A DNA stretch of 64,000 nt, taken from Epiperipatus broadwayi. Its lineage: Eukaryota > Onychophora > Udeonychophora > Euonychophora > Peripatidae. The notes below the pieces were generated by a model. The model did no database searches. It was not told the origin of the DNA and worked only from the letters and a program-made list of their open reading frames with translations. Shown here in pieces: positions 1 through 13,344 of this stretch. Where the stretch lies: contig JAQFVV010012442.1 of assembly GCA_028023455.1 (NCBI GenBank), positions 2,640,903 to 2,704,902 of the forward strand. The letters are read 5' to 3'. The stretch's first letter is position 1. Every line of letters begins with the position of its first letter. The position numbers were made by a program, and so were the translations under genes.

Positions 1-252
1 TTTCTAGAGATGGCACCAACTGGCTATTCTCTAAGCACACTGGGTTGCTATGAAATCCTCAATTATATTATTGTTACTAATTCTTTTTTTTAATCTGTGT
101 CTGGGTAGTCTTAAGGTAAGATTTTTTTCTATGTTTACTTAATTAAACTTTCAAAATAAGCAGTATAGATGATCTGACAGAACAGCAAATTCTTAGGTCT
201 AGACCAATCTCAAAATCGTGCTGTGATTCTAACATTAGGCAAGCCTTATCAA

Positions 253-2553
253 TTCTCAGATAGAACAAATTAAGAGTGCTTCTAGTAATTTTAATTCAAC
301 TAATATTGATCAGGATGATTTTATTAATTTTAAAAAACTTAGCAATGGTACACAAAAGCAAAAAGAATCCAAATCTGTTAGTAAACAAAAGACTGCTATG
401 ATTGGAAAACGCTGAACAGAAAGCTGTTGTGATCGATCTGAACGGAATTTCAAAAAAATTGGAAAAAATAATTCTAGTAAATATCCAAGCAAAATCTATT
501 TTTCCAATGAAAAAATAAATGATAATACTCAAAATCAAAGTTACAATTCTAAAATGTTTCCATCTCAAACGGAAAGCACAAAAAGTTATGGCATGAATAA
601 ATTTTAAAATTTTAAAAACACAGGCGGCCCTTTACTTGAACCTGCCAATCTTTACTGTAATAACAATTTCTCTGGTCAAAAAACAGAGTTAGATTCAATT
701 TCCAAATACAACAACAAAGATTTAAATACAAAAACACTTTCTAAACTCCACCTTGACACCGAAGTAACTACGCAACAATTTCCTGATCAAAACTCAGTCT
801 CTGAAAACAACAGCGATAATTGTAATATAATTCGCAGCAGTTTTACAAAGCACAAACAATCACAAGAAACCAGTGTTGAACAAGTCCTTTACAACTCACA
901 TTTCCCCAGTCTAAATCCCACTCTAAACAACAAAAATGCACAGGTCACCAACAAAGTAGTGGTTAATCAATTTACATCATCCTAATACCAAACTCAAACC
1001 AAAAGAAATAAGTCTAACATTACAAATAATGAAAGTTATGCTAGAGTTCTAGGTAACAACAGAGTCATTGCACAAAATTTCAGTACAGATTATCAAGCAA
1101 ATCAATATAGCATCCTAGATTTTGTTGAGGATGAAGCCCCCACAACCAATTTAGAGGAAAATAACTGTCAGCAACAACTTCAAAACTTACAACTTCTGTT
1201 AAAATACTATCAAGCAGTAAGGCAGGAATTCAATGTTAGAATTTCCCCAGTAATCTTCAATTTCTTTCTGAACTACAACAGTGAGAACACTCTAATACTC
1301 ACTACTACTAACAACAACTGTAAACCTTTTCACCTTTCCTACAGATGAATTATTTGTACTGCTGAAAAATCTAAAACTGGGAGAAGTAATCAGAAGAATC
1401 TATTATCATCCCAATAGGAGATACTTTATAATAGAGTTCCACAAATTAATTCATAAAGAACTCTTCAAATGACAGCAACTCTACCTCAACCATTGTTACC
1501 TAATTACAATTGACATGGACCACTCTAAAATAGCATATGGTGTAGCTCACAACTGCTATAGAAACTTCACACAAATGGACTTTCAAAGGCTACTATCCAA
1601 ATATGGTGAAGTAACCAACTTTAAATACCTCACAGAAAGAAGAGCAGACTTGGAATTACCATCAAACAATGCGGCCTTCACACTCAAACTCCACAAGTGC
1701 TACTCTCTACTTGACATTCCGTCAACCCTAGAAGAAAATAAGTGTCCTATCTTTATTGCCATTCAAAGTGTTCAACCTCAATGCTTTCACTGTGGTGAAA
1801 TGGACACACCTCGTTCAAACTTGTCCCATGGTAATTTGTGACTTCTGCAATGTTAAGAAAACTAAATAACACAAATGCATTCTAGCACCTTCAAATCAAC
1901 CTCCCCCCCTGCAATCCCACACCTCTAATGATGTAGAGCAGAATAATACTCAAACTCATAAACCACACTGGGAAGCAACACAACTAAAAAAACAGGAAAT
2001 AAGTGCTGAAAATAAGACTAGCACAGATGAAGCAGTCACTGCTCCACAGCAACTGCAAAGACAACTGCCTTTTCAACTGTCACAAAAACTCTAATTGCAA
2101 TCAAGCCTAAAGACACATCTCAACAGCAAAGTTATCACACGCAAGAGAAACTCAATTACAACACCGCACACAATGCAAACCAGACAAAAACAACAAGTAG
2201 CGACATATAAAAAACAAAGGATTCATCAAGCTCCTAGCATGAAGATTTAATCAATTCCACCACTGACTCATATACAGAACCAAACTGGTTACATCAAAAC
2301 ACTAACAAATTGCAAAATCAACAAAGGAAAAAGGAGTCTAAAAAAACCAAACGAGCTGAATCACATGCAAGACAGTACCCTCTTGAAAGCAACCTCTTCT
2401 AACTATAGTCACAATGAAGGCACTCTCAACTCAAATCAAATTACATCATCTAAAATTCCAGTGCTATCTAAATCACCTATGATAGAAAAAGTCATGCAAA
2501 GTAATACTCAGCAAGCTTCCAACTGTGATGAACAACTAGTCTTAATAGACTAA
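253..2553 (+). pseudogene. LINE ORF1 remnant (gag-like nucleic-acid-binding protein)
   Basis: One frame stays nearly open from about 303 to 1345, broken by TGA near 412 and TAA near 604 and 985. It encodes a low-complexity Asn/Gln/Ser/Lys-rich segment. A more ordered segment follows (1345-1800, including an open stretch at 1515-1841) that could be the RRM-like or central domain. It ends in a zinc-knuckle starting CFHCG near 1785; a frameshift then puts the rest (C-x2-C...H-K-C type) in another frame at about 1825-1880. A Gln/Ser-rich tail runs to the stop at 2553. In LINEs this protein coats the RNA. Function inferred from architecture; domain identity beyond the Cys/His motif is uncertain. 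Confidence 0.7.
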
Positions 2554-2590
2554 CTCATTACTGGAGAATAGTTATATACTTCCTCCAAGT

Positions 2591-5500
2591 TTGGTTGAAA
2601 CCCCTACTATGTATCTTAAAATAGGTGGCATTAATGTAAGAGGAATTAATTTCCTTGACTGCTTCTATGCTGTTAAAAGATGGATTGATAAAATCAATAT
2701 CCACATAGTGTGCCTTTCTGAAACAAAGTTACACACTCAATCAGATTACAGAATGGACCATTTATTCCAACAAAATAGGCTCTTTCCATACACACATTCC
2801 AACACTGCATCATCTGGGTTGTCTGTCTCAGTCACTAAAGCCTGCCATACACCAAACTCAGGACACTTCACCTAGACAAAGAAGTACTGCTGTTAAATTT
2901 AACCTTCGGAAGATATTCACTCAATTTAATCTATTTATACTTAAAGAACTCCCCCACTCTGACTCAGTGCATGCAGCAATCAACAAAATGAACTCCATTC
3001 TGTCATCTAACTCTTCACCAACAATTTGCTTTGGTGACTTCAACACGAGTTACCACAACTTCAACACTAAGTATTTACACCTCTTTAACAGAGTCTTAGT
3101 GTGTGGAGGTTTTTTCCTTCTGATGCCTTCTCTTTCTACACACTGCAAAAAGATCTTTAATAGATCTGCTCTACTACTCCCATGACATACATTTTAATCT
3201 CAATATGTGCCTATCTCAGATCACATGGCACTGTTAATATCATTGCAAATTAACACTAACAATTTGGTTCAAACAAAATTTCTCACACCGTAAGACTACT
3301 AAATAAAGATGTGGTGCCTGAATTGATTTTTCCCGAAGTGTACATCTTATTTAATAAAATTAAAATCTTTTCTCTGCCACCTATACAAGCATGGTCGGTG
3401 TTTGTCAGAATAATGAGCTTTCTGATTGACTTCCACACACAAAAAACCAAAGAACTAAACCAGCTTCTAAAACATCTAGACAGCCTTACTAATAGGTTAA
3501 GTGAACTCTCTCACACCAATGCTACTGTTCAAGACATCACGGACCTTAAATTGCAATACTATCACAAACAAAATGTCTTGTCACAATATTCAACCACCAA
3601 AAGATACAAAATCTTCTCAAGTAATCGACATAACTGGACATGCTGCTACATCAGATGGGCACAGGGAGCTGCCAAAAGGCTGACACCTTCAATGATTTCC
3701 AAAAATCAACATTTCTATAGTAGTCTGGCAATGCTTTCCAAAATCCATAACCACTGTCAATGCGAGCTACAAAGTTATAACTTTGAGATTGGTAGCATTT
3801 GGGGAGAATTAGATGGAAACACTAACCACAATAGCACCAAATCACAAACAGTACAAAAGCTACAGAACTACCCAGAGAGCACACATCTAAGACTACCTGG
3901 AATCTCATGATTTGTTGCATCTGAGCCAATACACTGCACCCATAGTCTGGAAAATGATTGATGTCCTCGCCGAAGACTTCTAGAACATTCCTGACATCTA
4001 CCCAGTTGCACTGGTGCTTATCTTAAAAATACAAATCAACCCATCAAAGCTAATAAACATATGCCCAATTTCCATGATTTTACTTCTGATTAAAACAATA
4101 GAATCCATAGTTAAAGATCTCCTACAGGAACAGATATATAGACACATCACCAAATATCAATTAGCCTGCAAAGGCGCCTCTACCAGTAATGCAGTCCAGC
4201 ACTTCATACTACTTTCTGAACATGTCAAAATACAAATAAAATCAAACCTGTCAGTTATTCAATTAGACTTTTCATCAGCATTTGACAATGTCATTTAATT
4301 AATCTTACTACAAACACTCCATGATTATTAAGTGCTGGATGTTTACATTCGTATTATTAGCAATTTACTGTTCAACAGATTAATATTTACCTCTTTATAT
4401 GGAAAGCTTTCAGAAAAATTCAGACCCCATCTATTCATTCCAGGGATGTTCTTTGGCTACCCTCTGCTTCATAACCTGCCTCAACCCCTTTCTCATGGAA
4501 AAAAACACAGATTGCCAAGCATATACATGCCAGCATTGAAACATACAGTTCACCACATCTCATATGTTGATGATGTTTCCATATTTATACTTCACAAATC
4601 CTAGCTTCAAACCGTAATACAAATCATAAACAAATATGCAAAAAATATGAATCTTAAAGTCAACTACAATAAATCTTTCATCTGGAAAATCAAAACAGGT
4701 ATAACAATTCCTTAAATAATCACAGACCAGCCACAATCATTTCTGGGCTTTGCCATTGCCAAGTCTAGATTAGCCATGTCAAAGGACACTTTGAACTCAA
4801 TACTAGACAAAACAAAAAAGTAGTCAGCTCACTGTCAAGGATTTCAATATCACTACCCAGCAATGTTGCCTTACTCAACATGCTAGCCTACCCAATACTA
4901 AGCTACTACCTGCCATTCATAAAACGCACCAAAACGTTTGAATGATCAATGAACTCGTTTTGCTCTAGGCTGCTTTAGAATGGCAAAGGCGTGGTCATAA
5001 TCATGACTAAAGCTCAAATTCCCAAAGAAACAAATGGGCTTGGCCTGCATTCAGTATCCATCCTGTACCTCCAAAAGGCTCTGAAAGTGCTGCATGTGGC
5101 CAGTCTTGAACAAACAAATCAAAACTTCATGCTGATAGTGGAGCCCACAAATACACCTACTCTGCTCACCAGCAAATGGATGACAAATATATGGACTTAT
5201 GTAAGAAATGCAGCAAACATAATGCACCATACAATAGAGGGAAAAAGACATATTGGCAAACATACAAACTTAAATACACAATTCAAACAATTCTATAGAA
5301 TGATCTAGGGTTAAACAAAAACAACTCATAGCAAAATCGAAAAATTGGTTCTTAGAACCAAAATACATTGACTTAATGCTAAATTATCAACCTCTCCTCC
5401 CTGCCAAGAAATTATTTTCTGGTGTGGAAAAAAGGGTTTAGCAAGATCAACCCTCAATGCCAACTATGTGCCACAGCAGATGAGACAATTCATCACCTCC

Positions 5501-5897
5501 TGTATTTCTGCCTTTTCTCAAGCCAATCAGATCCTTTATTAATGAAAAAGTGTCGCTCAACATTGGAGAAGTTTTAGTCATTCAAAAGGCTATAAAGAGT
5601 GGCATATTCTCAAAAATCATAATCACCATTATTCTTACTTTTGCAATCTGGCTATCCAGATGCAAGTGTACATTTGAAAATGCTAATCGTGGTGTTTGCA
5701 ACATCTATATCAAATTACTCAAGTGGCTCAGAATCAGAGATAGATTGCTGGCTCTGGACTGGCTTTTTAATAAAATCTGGGCTAGGGTCACCAACCCAGA
5801 AAAGTGGAGGGCAATGGCCCCAGTCTTGAACCACAGCAAGTTCTACAGAATTAATGCCATGCAACTGTGTAAAAAGAATATAGCTATGTATAGATAA
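2591..5897 (+). pseudogene. LINE ORF2 remnant (endonuclease and reverse transcriptase)
   Basis: The open pieces at 2591-2875, 2967-3185, 3311-3910, 4014-4298, 4332-4604, 4991-5308 and 5550-5897 read as one broken polyprotein. The start carries an APE endonuclease N-terminus (INVRG..., then LSETK near 2715), followed by GDFN near 3030. The RT has motif A as LDFSSAFDNV near 4260 and motif C as YVDD near 4563. Near 5455-5525 there is a Cys/His cluster (CQLC...ETIHHLL...C), which commonly follows the RT in such LINEs. In life this protein would nick DNA and prime reverse transcription at the nick. Every domain is interrupted, so it cannot be active. Confidence 0.85.
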
Positions 5898-6148
5898 ACA
5901 CATTCAATTGTATCTAATAAATTTTAATTTATTTTAATAAAAAAAATATTATTAATAATAAGGTTTTCTATCAATTTTGATGGCTCCACACAACAGAAAC
6001 AAAAATTTTAAAGTACAGTATACACAAAATTATATTATATAATTCATTAAATATATACATAAAACAAAAAAAAAAGTAAAGCAAAATGAGAATTCACTAA
6101 TTATAATATCACCCCATTTATAACTAATATATATATATATATATATAT
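5898..6148. other. LINE 3' UTR/A-rich tail and AT spacer
   Basis: After the ORF2 stop the sequence becomes T- and A-rich and ends the LINE at about 5950. It then runs through unannotated AT-rich DNA to an (AT)n block at about 6128-6148. No gene is seen. Confidence 0.6.
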
Positions 6149-7753
6149 TGTACCAGGTTCGCTCCGCAGAAGATCTTACTGACCCTGCAAATGTTTTGGC
6201 TGGTTTCAAACTTCTTTATAATACATTTATAATCTTATTGAATTATAAATGTTATGTGAATGAACCAACACGTTCGAGCAAAGTGGGAAATATTATTGAT
6301 AGCTTTAACTATCAACAATACCCACAATCACATTGTGGCCCACCTCAGCTGCTAGATTCAAACCTCTACTATCCAAACACTTTATTTGTTTTGGAGTAAG
6401 TCCCGGGCACCAGCAAGTCTAAGAGTAACATATTCAGACAGTAAACTCATAATCCAGCACTCAAAACATTTCCCTTAACTAACTCAGCCTAAATTTTAAT
6501 TCAATAACAAAATATTATTTAATTAATGGTGAAAGAATTGATAAATGATTGGTAAAAGAATTAGTAAAAAGAATTGATAAAAAGAATTGACTGACAAATA
6601 AAGTTTTAGTTTAAAGATAATTTATTTTAACTAACATTAATTATACTAAATTTAAAAATCTTTATATTTTTTTAACTCACATGATAATGGTATTTTTATC
6701 ACACACATATTTAATTCATATACTCACATATATAATAAAAAATCATCAAATAGTATTTGAAAAGTAAACACACATATCAATAGTTCATTTTATGTATGAT
6801 ATAGATGGACTTTTGGAGGATTCACACAAATGCAATGACTACTGTATAAATGAAAATAAGAAAATGTTTTACCTAGGATTTTGAATGTAGATTTAGAACT
6901 TTGTTTTCTTCTTGGTTGCTGCTTCCATTACAAATATTTCCAGCTGGCTGGGATGTTTCCTTGAGGAGTTTCATTATTATTCATTTTATTATTATTGGAG
7001 ACAATTAAACATTGATAGAGGATTTACAAGCTGTTACGCAGACATTATTTCACAGGCAGATTTTGCTGATCTTATTTGACTAAGGACTGAAGTAAGATCG
7101 TATGTTCCCAAAAGCTGCTCAACTTGCATTTCTGTTTCTGGATACATAATAAACTGCACTGTTATCTCTAGACTATACTGAATGTTTTTCTGAACTGATT
7201 GTCCAATAAAATTTGGGCTATTTATATATGCAAAGTGTTTTTGTTTTGATATCATCTGGCAGAATGTGTTGTCAAAATTTCTTTGATAATCTCATGTTTT
7301 TGAAGATCGTTTAATTTAGTAGCAGCCATGCAAACATGTTGTTTTTACATTTTAATTAATAGCCATCGTGGAGTGTTTTTTAAATTTTTATCTTTCATTT
7401 ATTATTTTTTATTTCTTGAATATGGATATATTTATTTTACATTTGCAAGCACATATATAATTTTATTCTACACATCAAAACTAGTTTTAAGATTATTTTT
7501 TCTTTAATTCAATTGAGAAGAGATTTATATTTTGAAACTTTTAACTATTTATTTTTACGAATACTAATAAGAAAAACTCTTTACTTCCTTTTATAAAACT
7601 TTTAGTTTAACTTTCTAAAAAAAAAACCCTTCCCACTTTTAATCAGTTATTTTCTAACTTTTATTTCAAACTCTTTTATGAAAGATTTTTTTTATTTTAA
7701 TAATTTTTTTAGACAAAATTATTTTATATACATGTGCCAATTTGGCCTTGGCT

Positions 7754-7787
<34 letters not shown>

Positions 7788-7838
7788 TTTATTTGCTCTG
7801 TTTATCATACTTTATTTGTGTAGAATTATATGGTTACA
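6149..7838 (+). mobile_element. Possible old solo LTR or other TG...CA element
   Basis: The segment starts TGTACCAG next to ATAT and ends TGGTTACA next to (AT)n. These are imperfectly inverted ends of the TGTAAC...GTTACA type shared by the proven LTRs of this window. There is no second copy here to confirm the limits, and the flanks are AT-repeat, so no target duplication can be scored. A small hairpin lies at about 6290-6320 and a short minus-strand coding-like stretch near 7034-7330. A chance pairing of termini remains possible. Confidence 0.3.
7034..7330 (-). pseudogene. Unrecognised minus-strand coding-like fragment
   Basis: A 73-codon open stretch (7255 to 7034) has a protein-like, mixed composition (it includes EMQVEQLLGTYDLTS), unlike the low-complexity reading frames around it. 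Just upstream in another frame is a start-like MAATKLNDLQKHEIIKE, so a frameshift near 7260-7290 may have split one ORF. I do not recognise the family. It could be a transposon gene, a host exon or a processed pseudogene. Confidence 0.3.
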
Positions 7839-7850
7839 TATATATATATT

Positions 7851-7893
<43 letters not shown>
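7748..7893. repeat. (AT)n microsatellite blocks
   Basis: Two pure AT runs (about 7757-7786 and 7858-7893) lie on either side of about 70 bp. The second directly abuts the left end of the family A LTR. Confidence 0.9.
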
Positions 7894-7896
<3 letters not shown>

Positions 7897-10415
7897 AACC
7901 AGTTGGATTACATAGCACCCACTAATAATGTGTGTGCTTAAATACATATAAAGTTGAAAGGAAAACTAGAAATAAACAGATACAAAAATTATAGTAGATA
8001 TTTTCTACATTTATTGAAATAATAAAAAAATAAATAAATAATAAGTAATAACTCTGTTTTAAAACATTGTTTTATAAATTAAACTTTTAAAAGGTCTGAA
8101 TAAATATATATATATTGTATTACTATTATTATTCTGTTTTTTGAAATGTAAAAACACCATATGTGTATTTGAAATTTTATTAATTAATTAAAACATGTAT
8201 GTGTTCAAAGAGATTGAGAGATAAAAATAAAAACTCTCATTTTCAATAAATGTGTTATTATCACCTTAAATGATTCTATAAAAGGGCTGATAACAAAGTT
8301 AGCTCCAATCTGGATAATGATTTTTTAAGAGAGCAGACTGGATAGTGGTTTTTGAAGATAACAGTCTGGATAGTAGTTTTTGTAAGAGCTGGTGAGCTGC
8401 AGATTTGGTTATAATATTTTGTTGCAGCTTGTTGAAGTTTGCAGCAGTTGGTTTTAGCTGACTGTAGAGTTGGTAGTCCATCTACCATGAATTGATGTAG
8501 ATGAAAGCAAGACAGTAGATTCAGGAGCTGCCAATATTTCCTTGCAGGAGTTTGAATTTACATGGAGAAAATGACCCATTTTTTGTGCTGAAATTCATAG
8601 ACTTAAATGTGGAGAAGACAGTTGCTTGTCTGAAATAATCCTTAATGGAAAGAGATCAGCTACAAACAACATTTTACATGGTTATTTTTCATGATGATGA
8701 CAATCACTAAAACCAAACTCACAGAGAAAAAATTATCCAGATTGCCCAGAGAATCCTAGCTGGCTATAGAACTAATTACATGGATGCTGCATCAGCAGAG
8801 AAACATGGATAAAAGTACGTACAGCTGGTGGTGAGTAGCATTATATATGATAAAGAAGTTTTAAATAATTTCCTTAGTAAAATGAAATTTTATAACTGAT
8901 AGAAATATATAAAAGGATATTAATTAAAATGGTTTATTAAAGAAAAAAACTGTTTAAAGTTATATTTATAATTTAGAAAAAAAAGGTACAATCAAAGTTA
9001 TAATTAATAGTCAAGAAAAAATTTTCCAAAATCTTTTAGACTAAGAAAAATAAAGACATTTTAAATCAATTAACTGTCAAATATTTGGTAGTTTTTATTT
9101 TAAAGAAAAAGATTATATTGAGCAAAAAAATTAAATTGCGAAAATAGTCTTTAATAAATTTAATGTGATTTTTTTAATACAAATGTTATGTAAATAAATT
9201 AATGTTTTGCATATATGTGCAAATTATATATACATGTTTCAGTAAACCTAATATGTAATATATACATCATTTAACTGAAACTTAAATCATTTATTGTATT
9301 TTTATATAACTTAAGATTTTAATAATTATTTTGTTATTGTATATTAATTGTATATTATAAATCTTGTTTCTGGGTGCATATATATGTAAACCATAGTAAT
9401 AACATGAATTGTATATTTGTAAATCAATGTAACAATTTAAATTTTGAATAGGAATTATGTAAATTAATGTGATAACTTGAATTTTGTAGTAATATTGTAA
9501 ATTACAGGATAATGACTTTTATTATTGTATATTATTCAAAATTAGACCTTAAATACATTTTTTATTGTTATTAATAAAGTTATTTAATTATTAAAATTTG
9601 TTTCCATCATCTCTTGGTCACATACAGTAATATAGCTTGTGTTCTCTGAGCTAGATTTATGCACAGGATGAATATATAAATGGGGATGTGGGTATTTAGT
9701 TCTTTGGGGCATCCAAAGATGATCAATCATCATCCTGGTTGGCACAAAAGAGGATAAATACTCTTTAAAGCCCATATATTATATTTTATTTTAGTTTATC
9801 TTTGTTGGGAGTTATGTTTATAGTTGGCCAGTACAAGTGGCCTAAGCATTGGTGATGATGAGCATGTTTTAATATCCCAGCATTAATGTTTCGATTTTTG
9901 ATTATTGTGTATTTTAATGAATGGGCAATAAGCTGGTGCATCCATGTTATGTTTAAATAATTGCCCAAGCTGGCAAAGGCTCAGTAGTTAGCCTCGTCTA
10001 CAGAAGACCCATTTTTATCCAGTCATAAGTTTGATTGTTGATTTATATTTTTTATTATTCAAATCCAGTCATAAGATTGACTGTTGATTTATTGTACAGA
10101 TTTTATTATATTTTATTGTGAAACATTCATGATGATGAATGGTATTATGAGTATTAATGTTACTTAAAATTACTTTATAATGCTGGCATATATGATGTAT
10201 ATGTTTTTTTTTAGTTGCTCTTCTGAATTAGCTGGCTGATCTGTCAATGATCTCACAGATCTCTTAATCTCATGCACTTATATCTTTAAATATTTACTTA
10301 TAGATAATTTTTTAAAGTATTGATTTTTGATTATAAATTTACTGGGGATGATGATGTTTTGCCATCACCCAGTTTCATTTTCATTTACTTCCTGATCATC
10401 CCCCATCTCATTACA
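7894..10415 (+). repeat. Family A 5' LTR
   Basis: About 2.5 kb, from TGTAACCAG to CATTACA. It matches 16106-18665 along its whole length with substitutions and small indels. It contains a GA-rich stretch and short antisense open frames (8276-8488) that recur in the other LTR and are not genes. Confidence 0.75.
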
Positions 10416-11213
10416 AAATTGTGTCTAACATGGGGCTGATGATGATCACACACTGGTGATCACCACTTCAAAATTATTAACTTGATTTCAAACCACAATG
10501 GAGAAAGAAAAAAATATGCATTTTATGCAGAATTAATTTAAAAAAATTACTGTGAAATATGTTACAATAATATTGATGATGATTATAAAATAGTAATTTT
10601 CATGTGTGTTTGGAGAGGTTCATGTTTGGAGTTAAATAGAAAATCGATGATTTTGGAGGTTGGATTTGGTGTTTGATTGTTGAAGTTTGTTTAGCTTTAT
10701 TTTCAGTTTTGATGATGGATGGAGATTTTTGTCATTGGCTTGAGGATGCAATGTTTTCATGCAGCTCTGAGGGTGTTGTATCTCCACTATTTGCTAAAAC
10801 CTATTTTTTGTATTTCATATTGTTTGTCATAGAGAAGTTAACATAGATCTTCCATGATTCCAGCCTCTAAGTCTCCAAAAAAAAGGAGCAAGCTATAGAT
10901 TGTATTTCCCAGCCCATAAGACTCAATAAAAACAGGGCATAGTTTCATATTTTTCAGACTCTCCATGGAAGAGGGCTTTGCAATAATTTTGCATTATCTT
11001 TATCATGGGTTGTAGTAGCTTATAGTGTCTCATTTGAGGTAGCACTCTTAGTGTTTATGGTGCATTGCATAATTACAGTCCAATGGTTGAATTCTTTATC
11101 TATCTCAAAATTGCAGATCACTATTCATTTTGTTAACTGTCAGATCTCTGTCAGATCTATAAAATTATTGATGAGTATACAGTTTTAGATATGAACTTTT
11201 TTTCATTATATAT
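10416..11213 (+). other. Family A internal remnant
   Basis: About 0.8 kb between the 5' LTR and the nested element. It has no open reading frame of note and no recognised gag or pol motif; stops occur in all frames. Its right end, ATAT (11210-11213), is the target duplication of the family B insertion. Confidence 0.6.
10417..10440 (+). promoter_or_regulatory. Primer binding site-like sequence of family A
   Basis: Directly after the LTR end comes TTGTGTCTAACATGGGGC. It resembles a degraded TGG-start complement of a tRNA 3' end (CCA end, acceptor, T-arm GTGGGGC). This is the place and pattern expected for the minus-strand primer site of a Ty3/gypsy-type element. The tRNA is not assigned. Confidence 0.45.
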
Positions 11214-13344
11214 TGTAACGAGCACAGACGTTCGTTACATTGTTGTTGTTTTTTTTTTTATTTATTAAACATGAAAGTAAATTAAAAAGTTCGCATTTAA
11301 AAATTTTCTTTTAGAATTAAAAATTGAAATTAAATATCATCTTAAACTCTTATATATTAAATCGCACAGATATAAAAAATTATTAAAATAAAACTATATT
11401 AAAAATAGAAAAGGTATTTTAAAAACAAAAACTTAAAAAGATTTGGAGATAAAATTATATCTTTAAATTTATCTTTAAATATATCTTTGATTTGGAAAAC
11501 AGGTTAATTAATCAGAAATGGAAATGATAAATTTAATTAGTCAAATGTAAACCAGCCTTGGGCATTTAAATGTAAAAATACCGGTCAGATAGGAAAACAA
11601 TAGAAACTGTTAGCAAATAAGAAGAAATCCCTATGGAATCGGACCTCAACGAAAAGGATCATCTCATCGATGACGTAATGTTAAGTCAATCCTTCGAATA
11701 CGTATAAAAGGAAAATTTGGAAATTATTAATTAGTGACTAGTTATTGATGATTATTGCGATGTAACAGCTAGGTGTTAGTGCTGAGGGGATTGAAAAAGA
11801 CGCACAGCTTCAATCCCTTCAGTTCTGCTAAGAAAGGAAGAAAAATGAGCTATCGTTTCCTACATTGAGGACCAACTAAATTAAAAAACCTCCGAATGAA
11901 TAAATAAAACAACGGCTAAATGGATACCAATTTTAGGACGGCGTGGGAATTTATGTTCATGGCAAGCAACGGATAAAGTTGGACGTTTTAAAAATCGTAA
12001 GAACTTATATATTCACTTGAAACAATAAGAACTCTAAATTTTAAAACTTTTTAGTAAATAATGCAATAGAATCCTATCTGACCAAACTAAATTCTTCATT
12101 AATAATGTTATTTGATGTATTTTTTTTTCTTATTTATTTTGTAAAATCATTTCTATTTATTTATTTTTTGTTCTTTAAGTTTTATTATGATTGTTGTTTT
12201 CCGTTAAATTAATTATATAAATGTTAAACTTAAGTCGGGTGTGAATGGCTGTATAGATTTGTAAAGTTATATTAGGGGAGGGTAATCTTGGGTTATTTGT
12301 TTCGTGGTTAAATTGGGTCAATGGATTGGATATATTGGTGTGATTAGTAGATGTAATATTGATTCGCTACGGGCAGAATCGCTTCATACGCCGCACACTT
12401 CCATTTGCCTATGGAAGGAATTATAAGTCGGATACTGCAGTTCCTTTCTATGGAGTTTTTTGTTTTATTGCTCTTCTTTGCAGATAGATGTAATATTCCT
12501 ATCTCATAAGAGGCAATTTCTTCTCTTAACCTTTTGTGCTGCCGTATTTTATTACATTGAATACCTCAATATATCAGATGAATTGATGCCAGTTTGACTA
12601 CGAATTTTAGCCTAAGGTTAAATAGGGATAGAATATTTTAATTTCAATGCAAATCTATGTAGTATTCATGCTCGACCCTAAATAAAAATGTATTAAATTT
12701 AAGTTGTTTATAGACGCTTGCATGGATTGTTTATCGGTTAACTATGTTTTGCGTTTTCATATTTGATCAAAATATATAGACATTCGATAAATAATGATAC
12801 CTTACAGTGAGTATCTAAAAGTATTTATTCGGATGTCTTTTAAGTTTTGGTGCAATGCAAGTATCTTATGGTGAATACTATTGGGTTACATATAAATTTC
12901 CCTCCGCAATTGTCAGTAATCAATAATTTTATATTCTGATCGCTATGTTTACTTTGGATGTTTTTAACGTGTAATCTATGTAACCGATCTATAGCAACTT
13001 ATTATAAAAGCTTTTATATCCATCTGTGAACTTAATTAAAAGTAAACTATAATATAATAGAAATAAAATGTAAATAAAATCTAAGGTAATGTTAAAAATA
13101 ATGTTAAAATAAAATAAACTAAAATAATTTTAAAAAATATAAAAAATGTTTGTATGTTAATTACGCAGTGGCTTATTTTATTCCTTTTTTATATATACTC
13201 TTAGATTATCTTATTAAATCTCTGCTATTCCACTGAGCTAGTGATGCTAGGATAAAATTAAAAAAAAATTTTTTTTTGCTTACTATCCTATTTATAAATT
13301 TTTCTAGTTAAACTAATGGCGCCAGATACTAGTTTGTCATTACA
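11214..13344. repeat. Family B LTR, left copy
   Basis: It aligns over its full length to 13956-16033 and to the solo copy 61525-63746. The first ~1.6 kb matches the solo copy nearly base for base, while beyond about 12800 many 1-6 bp pieces are missing. The right end is degraded (GTCATTACA). Confidence 0.75.

Larger units (their letters stand above)
1..5950 (+). mobile_element. Decayed APE-type LINE (non-LTR retrotransposon)
   Basis: The two-ORF layout, the apurinic-type endonuclease and RT motifs in ORF2 and an A-rich end at about 5930-5950 show a non-LTR retrotransposon read left to right. The window opens inside the 5' part, so the true 5' end is not seen. Many stops and frameshifts make it a dead copy. 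The zinc-knuckle ORF1 followed by an endonuclease-RT ORF2 with a Cys/His motif near the end fits the R1/Jockey/I/Tx1-like range of APE LINEs; I cannot fix the clade without a tree. An unrelated (AT)n block begins at about 6128. Confidence 0.85.

Noticed and set aside
8276-8488. Minus frames rich in KTTIQSALLK-like repeats, and 16488-16694
   Set aside because: Lie in the two family A LTRs and come from a short internal repeat; not conserved as a protein.
10424-10450. CTGATGATGATC as a hammerhead core
   Set aside because: No GAAA at the right distance and no pairable stem II; it is part of the internal leader of family A.
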